64,000 nucleotides of DNA from Mauremys mutica (lineage: Eukaryota; Chordata; Testudines; Geoemydidae): positions 103,393,222-103,457,221 of the forward strand of contig NC_059075.1 of assembly GCF_020497125.1 (NCBI RefSeq). The letters are read 5' to 3'. The position numbers and the translations under genes are program-made. This document shows, piece after piece, positions 31,840 to 48,150 of the stretch (position 1 is its first letter; every line of letters begins with the position of its first letter). The notes beneath the pieces were generated by a model. That model ran no database searches, had not been told where the DNA came from, and saw only the letters and a program-made list of their open reading frames with translations.

Positions 31840-32990
31840 CCTAGAGTAACATTTAAATCCCCTCTACCTACCTCCTTCTTGAGACGACTGTGCCCTCATG
31901 GCTCACACTGAAAATGATCTTCAGCACATTGTCAACAAGTTTGCCGAGGCCATGCAACTCTTTGGACTAACTATCAGCCTCGGAAAGACAGAAGTTCTAC
32001 ATCCACCTGTACTTGGATCAAACGCTTCTGTCCCAAATATCTCCATTGATGGCAATCAGCTTAAAGTAGTGGAGAACTTTAAATACCTGGGTAGTGTCAT
32101 ATCCAGTCATGGATCACTGGATAATGAGATCAACGCACGAATAGCCAAAGCAAGCCAGGCACTTGGCTATCTGCATGTCGAAGTTTTAAACCACCACAAC
32201 ATCCGGATGTCAACAAAACTGCTTGTGTACAGAGCTGCTGTTCTTTCATCTCTTTTGTATGGGTGCGAAACATGGACACTATATAGGCGTCACATCAAGC
32301 AGCTTGAAGCATTCCACATGCGTTGCCTCCGCAACATCATGAAGATCCGCTGGCAAGACAAAGTGCCCAATCTTGAGGTCCTCGAGAGAGCCCAGATGAC
32401 AAGCATCGGAATGATGATCATGAAGTCACAGCTACGTTGGATCAGTCATGTCAGCCGCATGGATGCCAACAGAATCCCCCATCAGCTTCTCTATGGTGAG
32501 CTCTCCCAGGGCATCCGGCATATAGGTCGTCCACGAAAACGTTACAAGGACACCATCAAAGCCAATCTGCAGTACAGCAGTATCAAACCCAGGGACCTTG
32601 AGGACGCTGTCAGCGACAGAACACAGTGGCGTGCAACAGTCAGAAATACCTGCATCGCCTTTGAGGAAGACCGCTGCTGGTGTCTACAAGAGGCACGCAA
32701 ACGACGTCACAGAGCACCAGCAGCGCACAACCCACTGACTGCGAACTTCCCATGCACCATCTGCAGCAAAATGTGCACCTCTAGAATTGGCTTGTATAGC
32801 CATCAGAGGGCACACCATGAGACCAACAATAGATGATTTGCTCAGATTTGTCATCATCGGATCGATGGACTACCAAGACCTCACAGGAACGCCAGGAAGC
32901 TTTATTAGTTAATGCTTGTAAAGCCTTTTGAGATCCTTGGTTGACTCTCACTACAGAAGTATTGTTGTTAGCCAATAATGTAATATAGAT
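31840..32990 (+). mobile_element. Non-LTR retrotransposon (LINE), 5'-truncated, with intact 3' ORF portion
   Basis: It contains a clean ORF (31,898-32,836), followed by a 3' region ending in a short 'attgttgttag' tail near 32,958. The element is cut at its 5' side within the reverse transcriptase catalytic motif: DDCAL (31,883-31,897) follows a TGA at 31,880-31,882. The clade is not certain; the RT-thumb plus C-terminal zinc-finger layout is not that of CR1, and it differs from the 4.06 kb element. Confidence 0.8.
31898..32836 (+). CDS. LINE ORF2 C-terminal part: reverse transcriptase end plus zinc finger
   Basis: This 312-codon open frame encodes the part of a non-LTR reverse transcriptase downstream of its catalytic Asp-Asp. 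Recognisable blocks are LFGLTISLGKTEVL, FKYLGSVISSHGSLDNEI, YRAAVLSSLLYGCETWTLYR and HMRCLRNIMKIRWQDKVPN. The QLRWISHVSRMD and GRPRKRYKDT segments follow, and a C-terminal zinc finger PCTICSKMCTSRIGLYSHQR ends the protein, with His again at HH. The frame continues upstream only to the DD of the (F/Y)ADD motif, so the enzyme cannot be active. It has no stop codon or frameshift over 939 bp, unusual among the decayed elements here. The annotated ATG is simply the first in frame. Either a recent insertion or, less likely, retained for another use. Confidence 0.75.
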   Translation: MAHTENDLQHIVNKFAEAMQLFGLTISLGKTEVLHPPVLGSNASVPNISIDGNQLKVVENFKYLGSVISSHGSLDNEINARIAKASQALGYLHVEVLNHHNIRMSTKLLVYRAAVLSSLLYGCETWTLYRRHIKQLEAFHMRCLRNIMKIRWQDKVPNLEVLERAQMTSIGMMIMKSQLRWISHVSRMDANRIPHQLLYGELSQGIRHIGRPRKRYKDTIKANLQYSSIKPRDLEDAVSDRTQWRATVRNTCIAFEEDRCWCLQEARKRRHRAPAAHNPLTANFPCTICSKMCTSRIGLYSHQRAHHETNNR

Positions 32991-32994
32991 GTAG

Positions 32995-33310
32995 TGCTAA
33001 GGAGGCAGGATTTGGAGCACTGGCCTGAAAGCCAGGAGACCTGAAGTCTGATTCTACTCACTTGCACCTGTATAAACCAGAAGTCATTCCAATGAAATGA
33101 GAGGATATAAATGATATACTGGAATGATAGAAAATCAGTGTGAGAGCTTAAAAAGAAGCACTGGCTATTCCTGGCTCTGCTTGCACAGGTCTCTGTGCCT
33201 CATTTGCCTCCCTCGTACAATCTGTAAATTGGAGATAACCATACTTATTTTCTTTTGCAAAGTGTTTTGAGCTCTATGAATGAAATGCCCTATACTACTC
33301 CTAAGTATTA
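32995..33310 (+). repeat. MIR-type tRNA-derived SINE remnant
   Basis: The head has 'gaaagccaggagacctgaag' and the tail 'ctgtgcctcatttgcctccc' followed by 'gcaaagtgttttgagctcta', the order found in MIR elements. Diverged, hence old. Ends are approximate. Confidence 0.6.
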
Positions 33311-36300
33311 GTATAGCTGCAGTTTATAAAAGGTTAATAATGTTCAGTCCTAATTTGTTTATGCAGTTTCACTGAGGTGAGCAAGGATGGGGGTGGAATT
33401 TTGTTTTGGATAGAGCATCACATTTTTCATTAGGGTGTGTGTGTAGGGGGGAAGTCAGGGTTTCTCTTATTTGAATTTTACCTGCCCAAATGCTGCATAT
33501 ATCCCAACTGGCCATCTTTAACAGACCCACTTACATAAAGTCTTCATGATTTTCCACCCCTTTCCCCAACATTTGTAAATGCTTATCCAAATCCCAAACT
33601 GCCAATATCATCCACACTGGAACTGGTGCTTTGGAATTTGGCTCAACTTGGCTGTTCAGTTAACCTGAACTTTTTGTTTATGGCTATCATGCTTCCCACC
33701 ACAGCTTCTCCAGCACAAGATAGGAGCTGCCCACTACCTACACCAGAGTAACATGGCATTAAGGGATCTATGCAAATTACTAATCTCCATCACAAAGAAC
33801 CTGCAGGAACCATAAAAGAGACTGGTCCCCAACAGCCCTGTTCAACTTGAAAGCCCCTTCTGGGTGCTGAAGAATGAGAATTCTGACCCAGACAACGGTC
33901 CTAACTAAGCAGCATCAAAGAGAATAAAATATTAGCTCACAAAACCAGCCCAAAGGCCCTTGCTAGAAAACCCAGACAATGTATTTTAATATAGGTACTA
34001 CACTTGCTCAAAGCAAAGCTAGCAGTAATTAGTTGCCACACTATTTCTCAGGCTGACAGGTAGATGTAACAAGGCATGCTTCACTTCCTTTTGTCCTAAA
34101 AGCTAAATTAGTACTACTCAGCAATCTCCCAATAATTCTATGCCAGTGAGAGCATTTACAGTTGATGTGTTTTGCACTGCCATTAGCATTAACCTTTTAT
34201 ATTTATGTAATTCCAGTTACTTGACCTGTGCTGGTTAATGGTTTTAATAAATCCTGCTGGTGAAAGGAAAGAGGTTGCACTAGTCACCACACTGTTCACT
34301 ACAGTGTTATAGCCTTCCAGCTTGCATTGGAGGAAAAAGTTGTCACACAATGGAGGGAGGAAAAAAAGCCTTAGCCCATCAAACTCAAAGTATTTAAAAA
34401 AAAAAATCCTCCAAAAGAATAAAAGGGCAATGAGCACAGTTTGCAGACATCCCATTTGTACAGTGTTGCCAAGGCATGCAGTGACTGCAGGTTACTATGG
34501 CAAGGAAATGTATTATCATGCAAATTATGCAGAGTTATTGCAAGGAACTGCCCAGCAACAGAGCAAATTTTTCATTTGATTGATTCCAGCATTGAAAAGG
34601 AAACAAAACAGCTGCATGAATGCACAGCTGCATTGGCCCAAACCAAACCCACCAGCAACCCTGAAAACTTGGGAGCCCAATCCTGCTTTCAGTGAATTTA
34701 GTGGGAATTTTTCTATTTACTTCAATGGGAGTGGGAGCAGGAGGAGGCCCTTGAACTCCAGGAAACCCGTGCAATGTTTTTTAACTACATTGCTTGCTGT
34801 AAGGGTGCCATTAACAGTGAAGAAACTGACTGATCAGATACCCTCCAGTCTGAAAGTACTAATGATGGGAGGAGCCAAACCACAGATCTGTTTTGAGTGC
34901 AGGGACATTCACAGCTCTGATAATTCTCAAAAAGATCTGCGGATGGGCATATTTATTCTCGTTTATTAGCCAGGAAGAACAAGAGTAGATACTACTTTTC
35001 CTCTCCCCAGAGAATCAAGATCAGTTTTATACACATTTTGTTATTTAGGATTAATTTACATACAGTGATTTGAAGCTGAAGACTTTGAAAAGGTAGCAAA
35101 ATGCTGACTGAGAACACATTCTTGAAGTTCTGTATTTTTTCCAGAGAAAGCAGAACAGCATAACTTGCAGCCTTACATTTCCAAACACCATTAATCTGCT
35201 CCTGCCCTGTCCGATTGTTAGTCATACATATGCTGAGAGGTGGTGTTTTGTTTTTCACTTAATATTTTCAGCAGTCTAGTGGCAGCCATGATTTATCACT
35301 GAGATAATCTTTGTTTGTGTTTCCTTACTTGAAATAAATTACCTGAGGAAAAGTCATCTATTTTTCATAGAAAAATGTGAAAATGGAGCTCTGGACAGTT
35401 ATAAATTTTTGCAAATATTAAAGGTGATTCTTACAACCTGAGGAATGGTTCCCCATTGTTTGTTGTTCACAGGGGAGGCATCATAAAATAAACAGTAATA
35501 TACCACAGAATACTTCAGGATAGTAATAAATATATACTTAGCACTCAAACAGCACTTTAAATCTTTAGAACACCCTGCAAACATTAACTAACCAGAGGCT
35601 TCCTTTCCTTCCAGCCCCTTATGCAGGGCAGGGGTTAGTGGTGTTGCTAATCACTCCCCTCTGTATATTATCACCCACACCTTTTCTCTAGCTCTCTCTT
35701 AATGACTGTAGGAATTATGCATGCATATCAAGTACATACTGATTTATTCCTAGGGATGTAGAACTTACCATTCCAAGTCAGACTGTCAGTAGCTGCAAAG
35801 TGATGTCTCAAAAGTGGACAGAGGTGGTACTTGTGAAATTATGTTCAGAGACTCAGATTTTAGTTTCATGTAAAGATGCCTGATAAATCAGGGTAAGCGT
35901 TGCTTAACCCACCATGCTTTCACTGCACACTATTGCTCAAAGATGCCTGTTATGTGTTCAGCAGAAGTGGATGCTTGATACTTTAGAGGAAAAAACAATC
36001 CTTTCCCCATGGCCACATTAAGGCATCAGTGTCCACATGGGTGCTGCTCTTACCCTGGTGTGTCAGTAGGACTTCTGGGGTTCTATCCCATGGTGCTTTG
36101 CACTGCACTGATCTATGATTCTTTCCAAGTGAATTGTGAGAGAACCTGTTTTTGGTTATGTCATGGAAATTGTGGGAAGGGGTTGGACTATGAAGTCCCC
36201 AAGTGGATTAGTCTGTGTCTTCACTGCAAAGTTGGCAGGTTACCATCCTGGTTGAAAATGGGTTTTAGCCTATAGCTCCAGGCAAGTCAGCTAGTTGGGA

Positions 36301-36469
36301 TGTAAAGCACCCCCATGCTTGGTGAGAGGTTTTTGTATGAATAGGAGCCAGGTTAATGCTGCAGTGAAGACAATCCCTGCGTGTGGCAGAAGAGGAGAGC
36401 ACTCCCAGGCCAATGCACCAGAGTTGATATGTAATGGGGACACCCCTCCTTTCTCAGTGGTGGTTAAGA
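33311..36469. other. Intergenic, no gene recognised
   Basis: About 3.2 kb of AT-rich sequence. The 129-codon ORF at 34,580-34,969 has no recognisable domain and crosses a short 'cccaatcctgct' repeat, so I treat it as chance. No exon or RNA gene seen. Confidence 0.5.
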
Positions 36470-36710
36470 TTCTGTCACAGGTATTTTTTTTAGTAAAAGT
36501 CAGGGACAGGTCACAGGCAATAAACAAAAATTCATGGAAGCCCAAGACATGCCCCTAACTTTTACTAAAAATACCCGGAGGCGTGTGTGGGGGACTGCTG
36601 CTGGAGGGGGGATGCTGCTCCGGCCCCAGGGCTGACCACTGGCCAGCTGCTCTGGTAGGCCCAGGGCTGACCACCAGTCAGCTGCTCCTGCCCAATCACA
36701 GCCCAGCTCC
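36470..36710. repeat. Dispersed repeat with internal inverted segments
   Basis: 'tttttagtaaaagtcaggga' is mirrored by 'aacttttactaaaaataccc' about 60 bp later, followed by GC-rich 'gggctgaccac' direct repeats. Similar 'ggtcac'/'cagctgct' sequence occurs at 47,740-48,150. The class is not identified. Confidence 0.4.
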
Positions 36711-39249
36711 CCATTGTGCTAGGCACACTGTACAAGCGTAGAACAAAAACACTGACCCTGCCCCAAGTGCTTATGGTCCATGCGTAAGTCAAGAAACAAC
36801 AGATGGATACAGACAAATGGGAGAGCACTAGGAAATAATGAGAGGATACTGGTCTGCATGATAGGCAGTGGTCTCGGCCCTCCAGCAGCCAGTTTTTGTA
36901 GGCCTGTCCAGAAATCTGAGATTTGAGTGTTCAGATGAAATACTAGTCCTAAAATTGTCCAACTTTTAAAAATAAATCTAGTGCATTATTTTACTTTGAT
37001 CAGTAGCAGCATCTTCAGGCCAGCTAAATCCACTGGGAAGAATAATACAGAATTTACCTCCCATACATTCTAAATTAATGTGTCTGAACAAACGCTGCTG
37101 CAGGCTACCATCCCTCCCTTCCTCAGGTCTCTGAGGGGCTTCTGTACTTTTAAAATACTTTTTCCAACCTCCTCCTTCCCTTAAACAGTTTTCAAAAGTT
37201 GAGAACATTTAAACATTTGAAAATAGCAGGTTTTAACTCAGGCTCCACTTTAGCAACACAGCTCAGTGGATATAGCAAGAATGGACTGAGCTCTGGTCAC
37301 TCAACAACTTGGCCTTAGACACTATATGGCCTGTCTTCAAGTCCCATGGCTATTCCAGCTGTCATGCTAACTTGAAGGTGGTGAGCACGGGAATGGTTCT
37401 GTAATTTATAATTCAGTGAGGCTACAGAAACTTCCCCTGCCAAGAGCCAGAAGGGGTACCTGCCTCCTCATCCTTCCCACCAACTCTGCAAGCTGCTGTT
37501 ACATCAAAAGATAGTAGCTGTTCACTTCGCTCCTGCACCTCCATCAGCACAGTAGGCCAGACCTGTTAGGTGCTAATGGAAAGAGCTGCACAAAAAGAAG
37601 AAAGCTATTTGTAGCACACCACAAGAAGTTTTACTGGTCCTACAAACTACAGGCCCTATGGTATATATTCTTCAGCGCCACCTACCGGGACTGTGCCTGT
37701 TAAGACATCTCATAACACCAAAGATAAGAACCAGTGGGTGTATGGCTGAGATTAGAAGTGTGGGTATGTCATATGCAGTCACTTGAGGCAGTCCTCTACC
37801 GATTACAGTACATACATCTCCCCTCCCCAGGCCCCTGTGCTTTTCAGAGGCATTATGGAATTGTGAATTATAATTTTCGTAACTAATTGCATTTACATCT
37901 CTAAGTATTTTACATGCTGAAGCTGCACACAAGACATACAGTACTGCTGAAATGCAACTACCTCTATGGCAGAGGGCATCAGGCAGGCAAAGAACAAGTC
38001 CAAGGAAGTTTAGTAAGAAGGAAAATATTGGCAAAGACATTGGGACAAACTCTGTTGCAAAAGTCGCACAGAATCGTTAACGAAGGAGTTGCATAGAAGG
38101 AAAAAAACCAGCTCAGGCTCACTATAAGGCTATCAGTGTCCTTCAATTGTACTATTTTGCTTATAGCATCCACATCCATATATTTCCAGAACTGAATCAT
38201 TAGAATCCAGGAGGAGGGCTGGGGGGAGCTAACGACAACATTGGTAGCTTTAGGACTGAACAGGAACACGAATATTAACCCATAGGGGAAATCTGGATGG
38301 TTTCCAACTCAGCATTTGAACTACAAGGGTTGGTCTCATCTGTGTTCAGAGCTGACTATATGAACGTTAGTGATTATGTAGCAATAAAAATATTGTATTG
38401 TAGCAAGGCTCAATTTCATGGTAGGGAGCCTACGAGCCTTTTTTAATTTCACAGCTCCAACTGTGAGCCCCTTGCAGTAGAGCAGAGCTGTGAAGTCTAA
38501 CTCTGTAGTGTAGACCAAGCCAAACATCGAGACAGAAAACAGTGGGAGGGGATGGTAGCTGCAGAAAGATAAAGGATGGGCCTGTGGTTAAGGGACTTGC
38601 CTATGTATGTCAGTTCCCCCTATAAAATAGGGATAATAAAGCTTTCCTACCTGAGGGTAGACATACAGAGAAATTAAGTAGTGTTTGTGGGGCACACAAA
38701 CTGGAGCTGTAAAGGGAGAAGCAAATTTTTTTTTTCCTTAATAAACTTTGGCCTGCCATTACTAGGAAAATTTAGAGCAGAACTTCAGCATTAACAGTCA
38801 GGTATCTTGCCCCTACAGAACAGTTCCTTTAAGCGGGCATTTGCAGAACCAGCAGGATCAAAATCTCAGAACTCCTTACAGTTACTATTTCTTGCACCCA
38901 CCCTTTCAAACTGGAGTAGATTTTAGGGTTGCTGGGCAGTCTCTGCTCAGTAATCCTACGTGGAAAGAAGTGGTTGTAATGCAATCAAGATGTAAGATGA
39001 CAACTGAGGCAGTGAAGTGTTCCACGGGACCAAGTAGGTTACAAGGAAAAATCTATTGCATAAAGTTCTTGCTGGAATTTAACTTACTTGGGCACCAATT
39101 ACCATAAAAGCTGAGCTATTCAATCTTTGATATATTTATCCTCATAACACCCATGAGGTAGGGCAGTACTAGTATCTTAATTTTACAGAGGCACTGTCAT
39201 ACAGGAAGTGGGACACAGAAAGGCCCAGGATAGCATCCTAAGCCAACTG
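36711..39249. other. Intergenic, no gene recognised
   Basis: About 2.5 kb, AT-rich, short ORFs only. The 122-codon minus-strand ORF at 37,672-38,040 has no domain support. Confidence 0.5.
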
Positions 39250-39395
39250 GACTTCATAAGAACGGCCATACTGGGTCAGACCAAAGGTCCATCTAACCTA
39301 GTATCCTGTCTTCTGACAGTGGCTAATGCCAGGTGCCCCAGAAGGAGTGAACAGAACAGGTAATCACCAAGTGATGCATCATGTCATCCATCCCC
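39250..39395 (+). repeat. Dispersed repeat common in turtles
   Basis: 'cataagaacggccatactgg', 'accaaaggtccatctaacct' and 'agtggctaatgccaggtgcc' are parts of a dispersed repeat that I recognise from turtle sequence. I do not assign its class. Confidence 0.5.
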
Positions 39396-40534
39396 AACTT
39401 GCAGCAAATCCTTCTACTATATACATAAGCAACCTCAGCTGCTGTACTGTGTTAAGCTCTTTTAGGTCAGCACAAGTCAACAGAGGAACAGAGTTGGACT
39501 GGAGAACTGCCACTGAGGAAGGAGGCCTCTCTGGTAAGAGCTTGCTCCTGAAATCAACCACCCTTTCCGGGAGCTCAACTTACAACAGGTAAGGATCCTT
39601 TTGTGGAAACTTTCAATCCCCTGTCTAGGCCCTCCAATAAAACAGGATACTAGATTTAACATTTTAAGGCAAGAAATTCCACTTTATATATACAGAAAGC
39701 CTACGGGGGCACAAACCCAACTTTTCCCTTTGTCAGGCCATCTAACCAAAATATTTAAAAATTGTAACCTTCCAAAAGTGATTTGAAAACCCGCTTTTTT
39801 AAAAAGGCAGTGAGCAGGGCAATGGACAGATTTTAGTGGCACAAGAGCAGGATTACAACTGGTTTTCTTAATCTATTAAAACAAGATGGATCAGATACCA
39901 CTATATTCCAATCAACCTGTACAACTGCAACTGGGTTATTTATTTTTCTTGTATCAGTGGCTGATTTAACAGCATAGACCCTAGATTCAAGTAGTGCTAT
40001 GGACATGGGAATCCCAGCTCTGCAAAATTCATATAATACAGAAACCATTAAATTATGGGTATTAAGAGGGCCTAACATAGTCAAAGACCAGTCAATTTCT
40101 CCTTACAAGGGCTGGATTCAATTGTTATATTTCCAACCCTTTCCCAGACTGAAATGCAGCAGCTCAATTTGAATTTGCCACATTAGAAAAGGCAAATCAA
40201 TTGTTTACCTGTTTTCTAAGTTGTGGCAGCAAGAGGAACATGTGCTATTGTAAAAACACCACAAGGTAAGAACAAATAGTTCAGAAATTGGGTGTACAGC
40301 AGCAAGATGGTTAGTCACTAGCTTCACAGATCAGGCACAGGCTTCAATGAGAACCACGTAAAATATGTTCAGCTGGTATGATCCAGTTCACTTCACATCC
40401 GTCCAAATATGATCCAGTATACTACGCATACCTCCAATTTTTAACAAGCACCCTTATATAATATTAGATATAATTTACATCAGCTTCCCCAAACTTATCA
40501 TTCATTGAAACTTCCACACAGAATTTAGAAGACA
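39396..40534. other. Intergenic downstream of RPS13, no gene recognised
   Basis: AT-rich, with no exon or RNA gene seen. RPS13 transcription ends at its right border. Confidence 0.5.
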
Positions 40535-40554
40535 ACACAGGTCTTTAATGTGAC

Positions 40555-40560
40555 TTTATT
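40555..40560 (-). terminator. RPS13: RPS13 polyadenylation signal AATAAA
   Basis: On the minus strand, AATAAA lies 27 bases after the RPS13 stop codon, giving a very short 3'UTR. Cleavage is expected near 40,535-40,545. This compact 3' end is typical of ribosomal protein genes. Confidence 0.8.
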
Positions 40561-40586
40561 ACTTCAGTAAAAAGAAGAGTGAACTC

Positions 40587-45397
<4,811 letters not shown>

Positions 45398-45413
45398 GAT
45401 GGCGCCGGGCAGC

Positions 45414-45424
45414 GAAAGAAAGAG
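45414..45424 (-). promoter_or_regulatory. RPS13: RPS13 transcription start with TOP-type pyrimidine tract
   Basis: Minus-strand CTCTTTCTTTC begins 27 bases upstream of the ATG. A C followed by an uninterrupted pyrimidine tract at the start site is the 5'TOP element of ribosomal protein mRNAs, which places their translation under mTOR/LARP1 control. The exact start base is inferred. Confidence 0.7.
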
Positions 45425-46210
45425 CAGAGGGAGGCGGGGGCCCTGGCTCACCCCTTCCGCCGGAAGAGACGTCAACGCGTAACTCCGCCCTGTCCCCGCG
45501 CCGGCCAACCAGAGAGGCGCTCTCCGCTCGCGGTCCGTGGCTCCCAGCGTGCACCGCGGCTCCCCCGGCCCAGCCAGGCCCGGGAGGGGGGGTCCCGCCC
45601 GCCCCACTAGCTCCCGCAGCGGCTGGGCCCGGGGGGAGGGGACGGGGGAGGGAGCAGCTGCCGGAGCGGGACGTTCCGCTTGGGAGCCCGGGTCCCTTCC
45701 CCGCGCCCGGCAGCAGGCGTCACCCCGCGCCAGTGACAGCAGCGGGTGTAAAGCAAACCCCGGGACGGGCTTCACGCAAGGCCGGCGGGCCCGGGAGCGC
45801 GGGGCCAGGGGGGCTCGTGAAGGGCCCTTCTCCCCCCCCCCCCCCCCCAGCAGTGACCGAGAGTCCAGTTCTCCACACAAGGCCCCGTCTCTAACCCCTG
45901 CCACACTGGGGAGGTAAAAGCCTGGGCGCCCGCAGCAGACGGGGCCTGCGCCCGCAGCTGTCTCCTCACACCGGACCCAGACTGGGCCCCAGCGCACTCG
46001 CCTCTGCAACTATGGCAAGATGCAACAGTGGCGTGAACAGCCAGCCAGGGACGAGGCCGACAGCGAGGATGAGGCCATGTGCATAAGTAGCCTCCCTGCT
46101 CAGAGTAGGCACAGGGGGTGGAAGAAATATTTTTCCAAGCAGCACTGCCAATAGTCCTAACCTGCCACGCAATATATTCCTTCCCATTAATCTAGTACCC
46201 TGGAAGAGTA

Positions 46211-46345
46211 TCAGAGGGGTAGCCGTGTTAGTCTGGTTCTGTAGAAGCAGCAAAGAATCCTGTGGCACCTTATAGACTAACAGACGTTTTGCAGCATGAG
46301 CTTTCGTGGGTGAATACCCACTTCTTCGGATGCAAGTATATCTGC
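46211..46345 (-). mobile_element. Short PLE insertion (135 bp) with a perfect 15-bp target duplication
   Basis: It carries 'tcagaggggtagccgtgtta', 'gtggcaccttatagactaac' and 'catgagctttcgtgggtgaa', the terminal segment of the PLE family. taccctggaagagta occurs directly on both sides (46,196-46,210 and 46,346-46,360). On the minus strand it holds a hammerhead-like core, CCGAAGA-hairpin-GAAA, at 46,294-46,329. It lies about 0.8 kb upstream of RPS13. Confidence 0.85.
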
Positions 46346-46375
46346 TACCCTGGAAGAGTAGTGCAGCTTCCTCGT

Positions 46376-46459
46376 CTGGTTAATCCTCACTGTACTAAAG
46401 TGGCTATTTTCTCCTAACATTTCCTCCCCGTGACATTTCCACAGGTGTTAACTAAATTC
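46376..46459 (+). repeat. Local direct duplication, copy 1
   Basis: 84 bp starting 'ctggttaatcctcactgtac' and ending 'gtgttaactaaattc', nearly identical to 47,480-47,563. The only clear difference is 'ccccg' against 'ttggt' in the middle. Right copy and left copy are 1.1 kb apart. Confidence 0.85.
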
Positions 46460-47479
46460 TTTGAATCTTGCCCTTTCCACCAATTTGTAAGTTTCATATG
46501 CAAAAGGTTAGAGTATGTGACATGGTTCATTTTTCCTTGCAAGTCAGGACACTGAGTGCTGCAGTTTATATCCTGCACTCAGCTCCTGACCGGTGAAGAA
46601 ACCCAGCACCAGATGGACCATGCACAACTTACTCTGGTAGCATCCAGCAGGTGTTTTGCTCCGAACATCTGTGCATCATGTTCACAAGCCTGCAGTGCTC
46701 TGTTAGGTATTGGTAGATAAGACTGGCACAAACAGCTGCACCACTATCCTATCTCTGTTACTGTCATCCAAAAAAGCATTGGAACTTTTTAAAAAATTGT
46801 TAGAATTACTTTAACTCCTGGAGATAAATCCTTGAACATTTGTATTACAATACCTTTTTGTATATCTGCTTGAAAGGTGTGCTTGTTTAGTCCTACAACT
46901 TTAACCACACTAGGATTCTTTTAGAAAAAAGTTGGTGCAAATGTGCTTGTAGAGGGAGGAAAATACTAAAAAAGTTGAAGCCTTCAGAGGAAAGTCTTTT
47001 GAATACAAGTAATATTACTTTATCCATTAGTCACTGAGTGTTACTGGACTTCTAACCCAGTATGGACAAATACTTAACCACTTTCCATTGACTTGAGCTG
47101 ATTGATACAGGTTTTAAAACTCTTCCTAGAGGTTAATCTTACAGTTATGATGCCCTTTAAAAAGTCAGGTTTAAGGGAGAAGAAACATACTAAGTCAGAA
47201 TCATACATGCATGCCTAAGAAATGGAAGGATTCATTCCTGAGTGAATTAAGTAGTATTTATTAATTTCATGAGATACATAAATCTACCATTTCCAGCTAT
47301 AACTGTAGCCTTTGGTTTTTGCTGCTGATTGCCAGTGCACTAACTCAGGATTTCATAGCTCTATGTACGGAGTTTAGGTTTTTCAAAGTTCAGGAGAGGG
47401 CTAATTTATTTTTATTGACCACAACTCTGTTCATTTTTCTTCTATACTCTCCCTTCCTTAAGGTTTCTAAGGATGAATC
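46460..47479. other. Intergenic between RPS13 and PIK3C2A, no gene recognised
   Basis: AT-rich, with short ORFs only. It separates the two copies of the local duplication. Confidence 0.5.
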
Positions 47480-47563
47480 CTGGTTAATCCTCACTGTACT
47501 AAAGTGGCTATTTTCTCCTAACATTTCCTCTTGGTGACATTTCCACAGGTGTTAACTAAATTC
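47480..47563 (+). repeat. Local direct duplication, copy 2
   Basis: Second copy of the 84-bp segment at 46,376-46,459. No transposon ends are visible at its borders, so a local segmental duplication or conversion event is more likely than transposition. Confidence 0.85.
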
Positions 47564-47739
47564 AGCCCTTCCCCACTATCCATCTATAGAAATAAGTGTT
47601 TTGCATTTTATATGCATACAAATAGAATTTGGTGGGATTATCACTGTGCTGAGGTTTCCCAGTGAGGAGAGGAACCCTAAGCATATTCTATCAAATTCGG
47701 GGTTAAGTGAACCATAAATTAAGCTACAATTTAGTCATG

Positions 47740-48150
47740 GGTAATATAGTACGTCCTAAACAGGTCATGGGCAACGCACAAAAATGCACAGGCCTCTGAC
47801 CTGTCCATGACACCACTATAAATATGGAGGTCACTGCTGCAGCACCCCGGGAAGTGGGGGGAGAAGGAGCGGAAAGGGAGGAGACCAACAGACCACTGCA
47901 CCAGCTGCTGAGGCAGTCCCCAGGGCTAGTTTCCTAGGGCTACCTGAGCAGCGGTCAGTGTCGGTGGCTGTGGGGTCACTCCAGCAGCAGCAGCAGGTGG
48001 TCTGGCTGTCCAAGGCCACCTAAGCAGCTGGCCCCAAAGCCAACTGCTTGGGCAGCCCTGGGGTCAGCCACACTGGTTCCTGCAGAAGTCATGGAAAGTC
48101 ACAGAATTTGTGACTTCCATGACACAAATGAACCCCTAACCATAGGCCAT
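47740..48150. repeat. Dispersed repeat with inverted 'gtcatgga' ends
   Basis: GC-rich interior with 'cagcagcagcag' at about 47,982-47,994. The edges carry self-complementary phrases such as 'cacagaatttgtgacttcc' and 'acctgtccatgacacca'. Resembles the repeat at 36,470. Class unknown. Confidence 0.45.

Noticed and set aside
34580..34969. 129-codon plus-strand ORF
   Set aside because: No domain, starts in simple intergenic sequence and shows no splice or conservation signal that I can see.
1..40500. Possible PLEKHA7 exons (the expected left neighbour of RPS13)
   Set aside because: I found no pleckstrin-homology, WW or other PLEKHA7-like coding segment; the gene probably lies further left, so the stretch is called intergenic.
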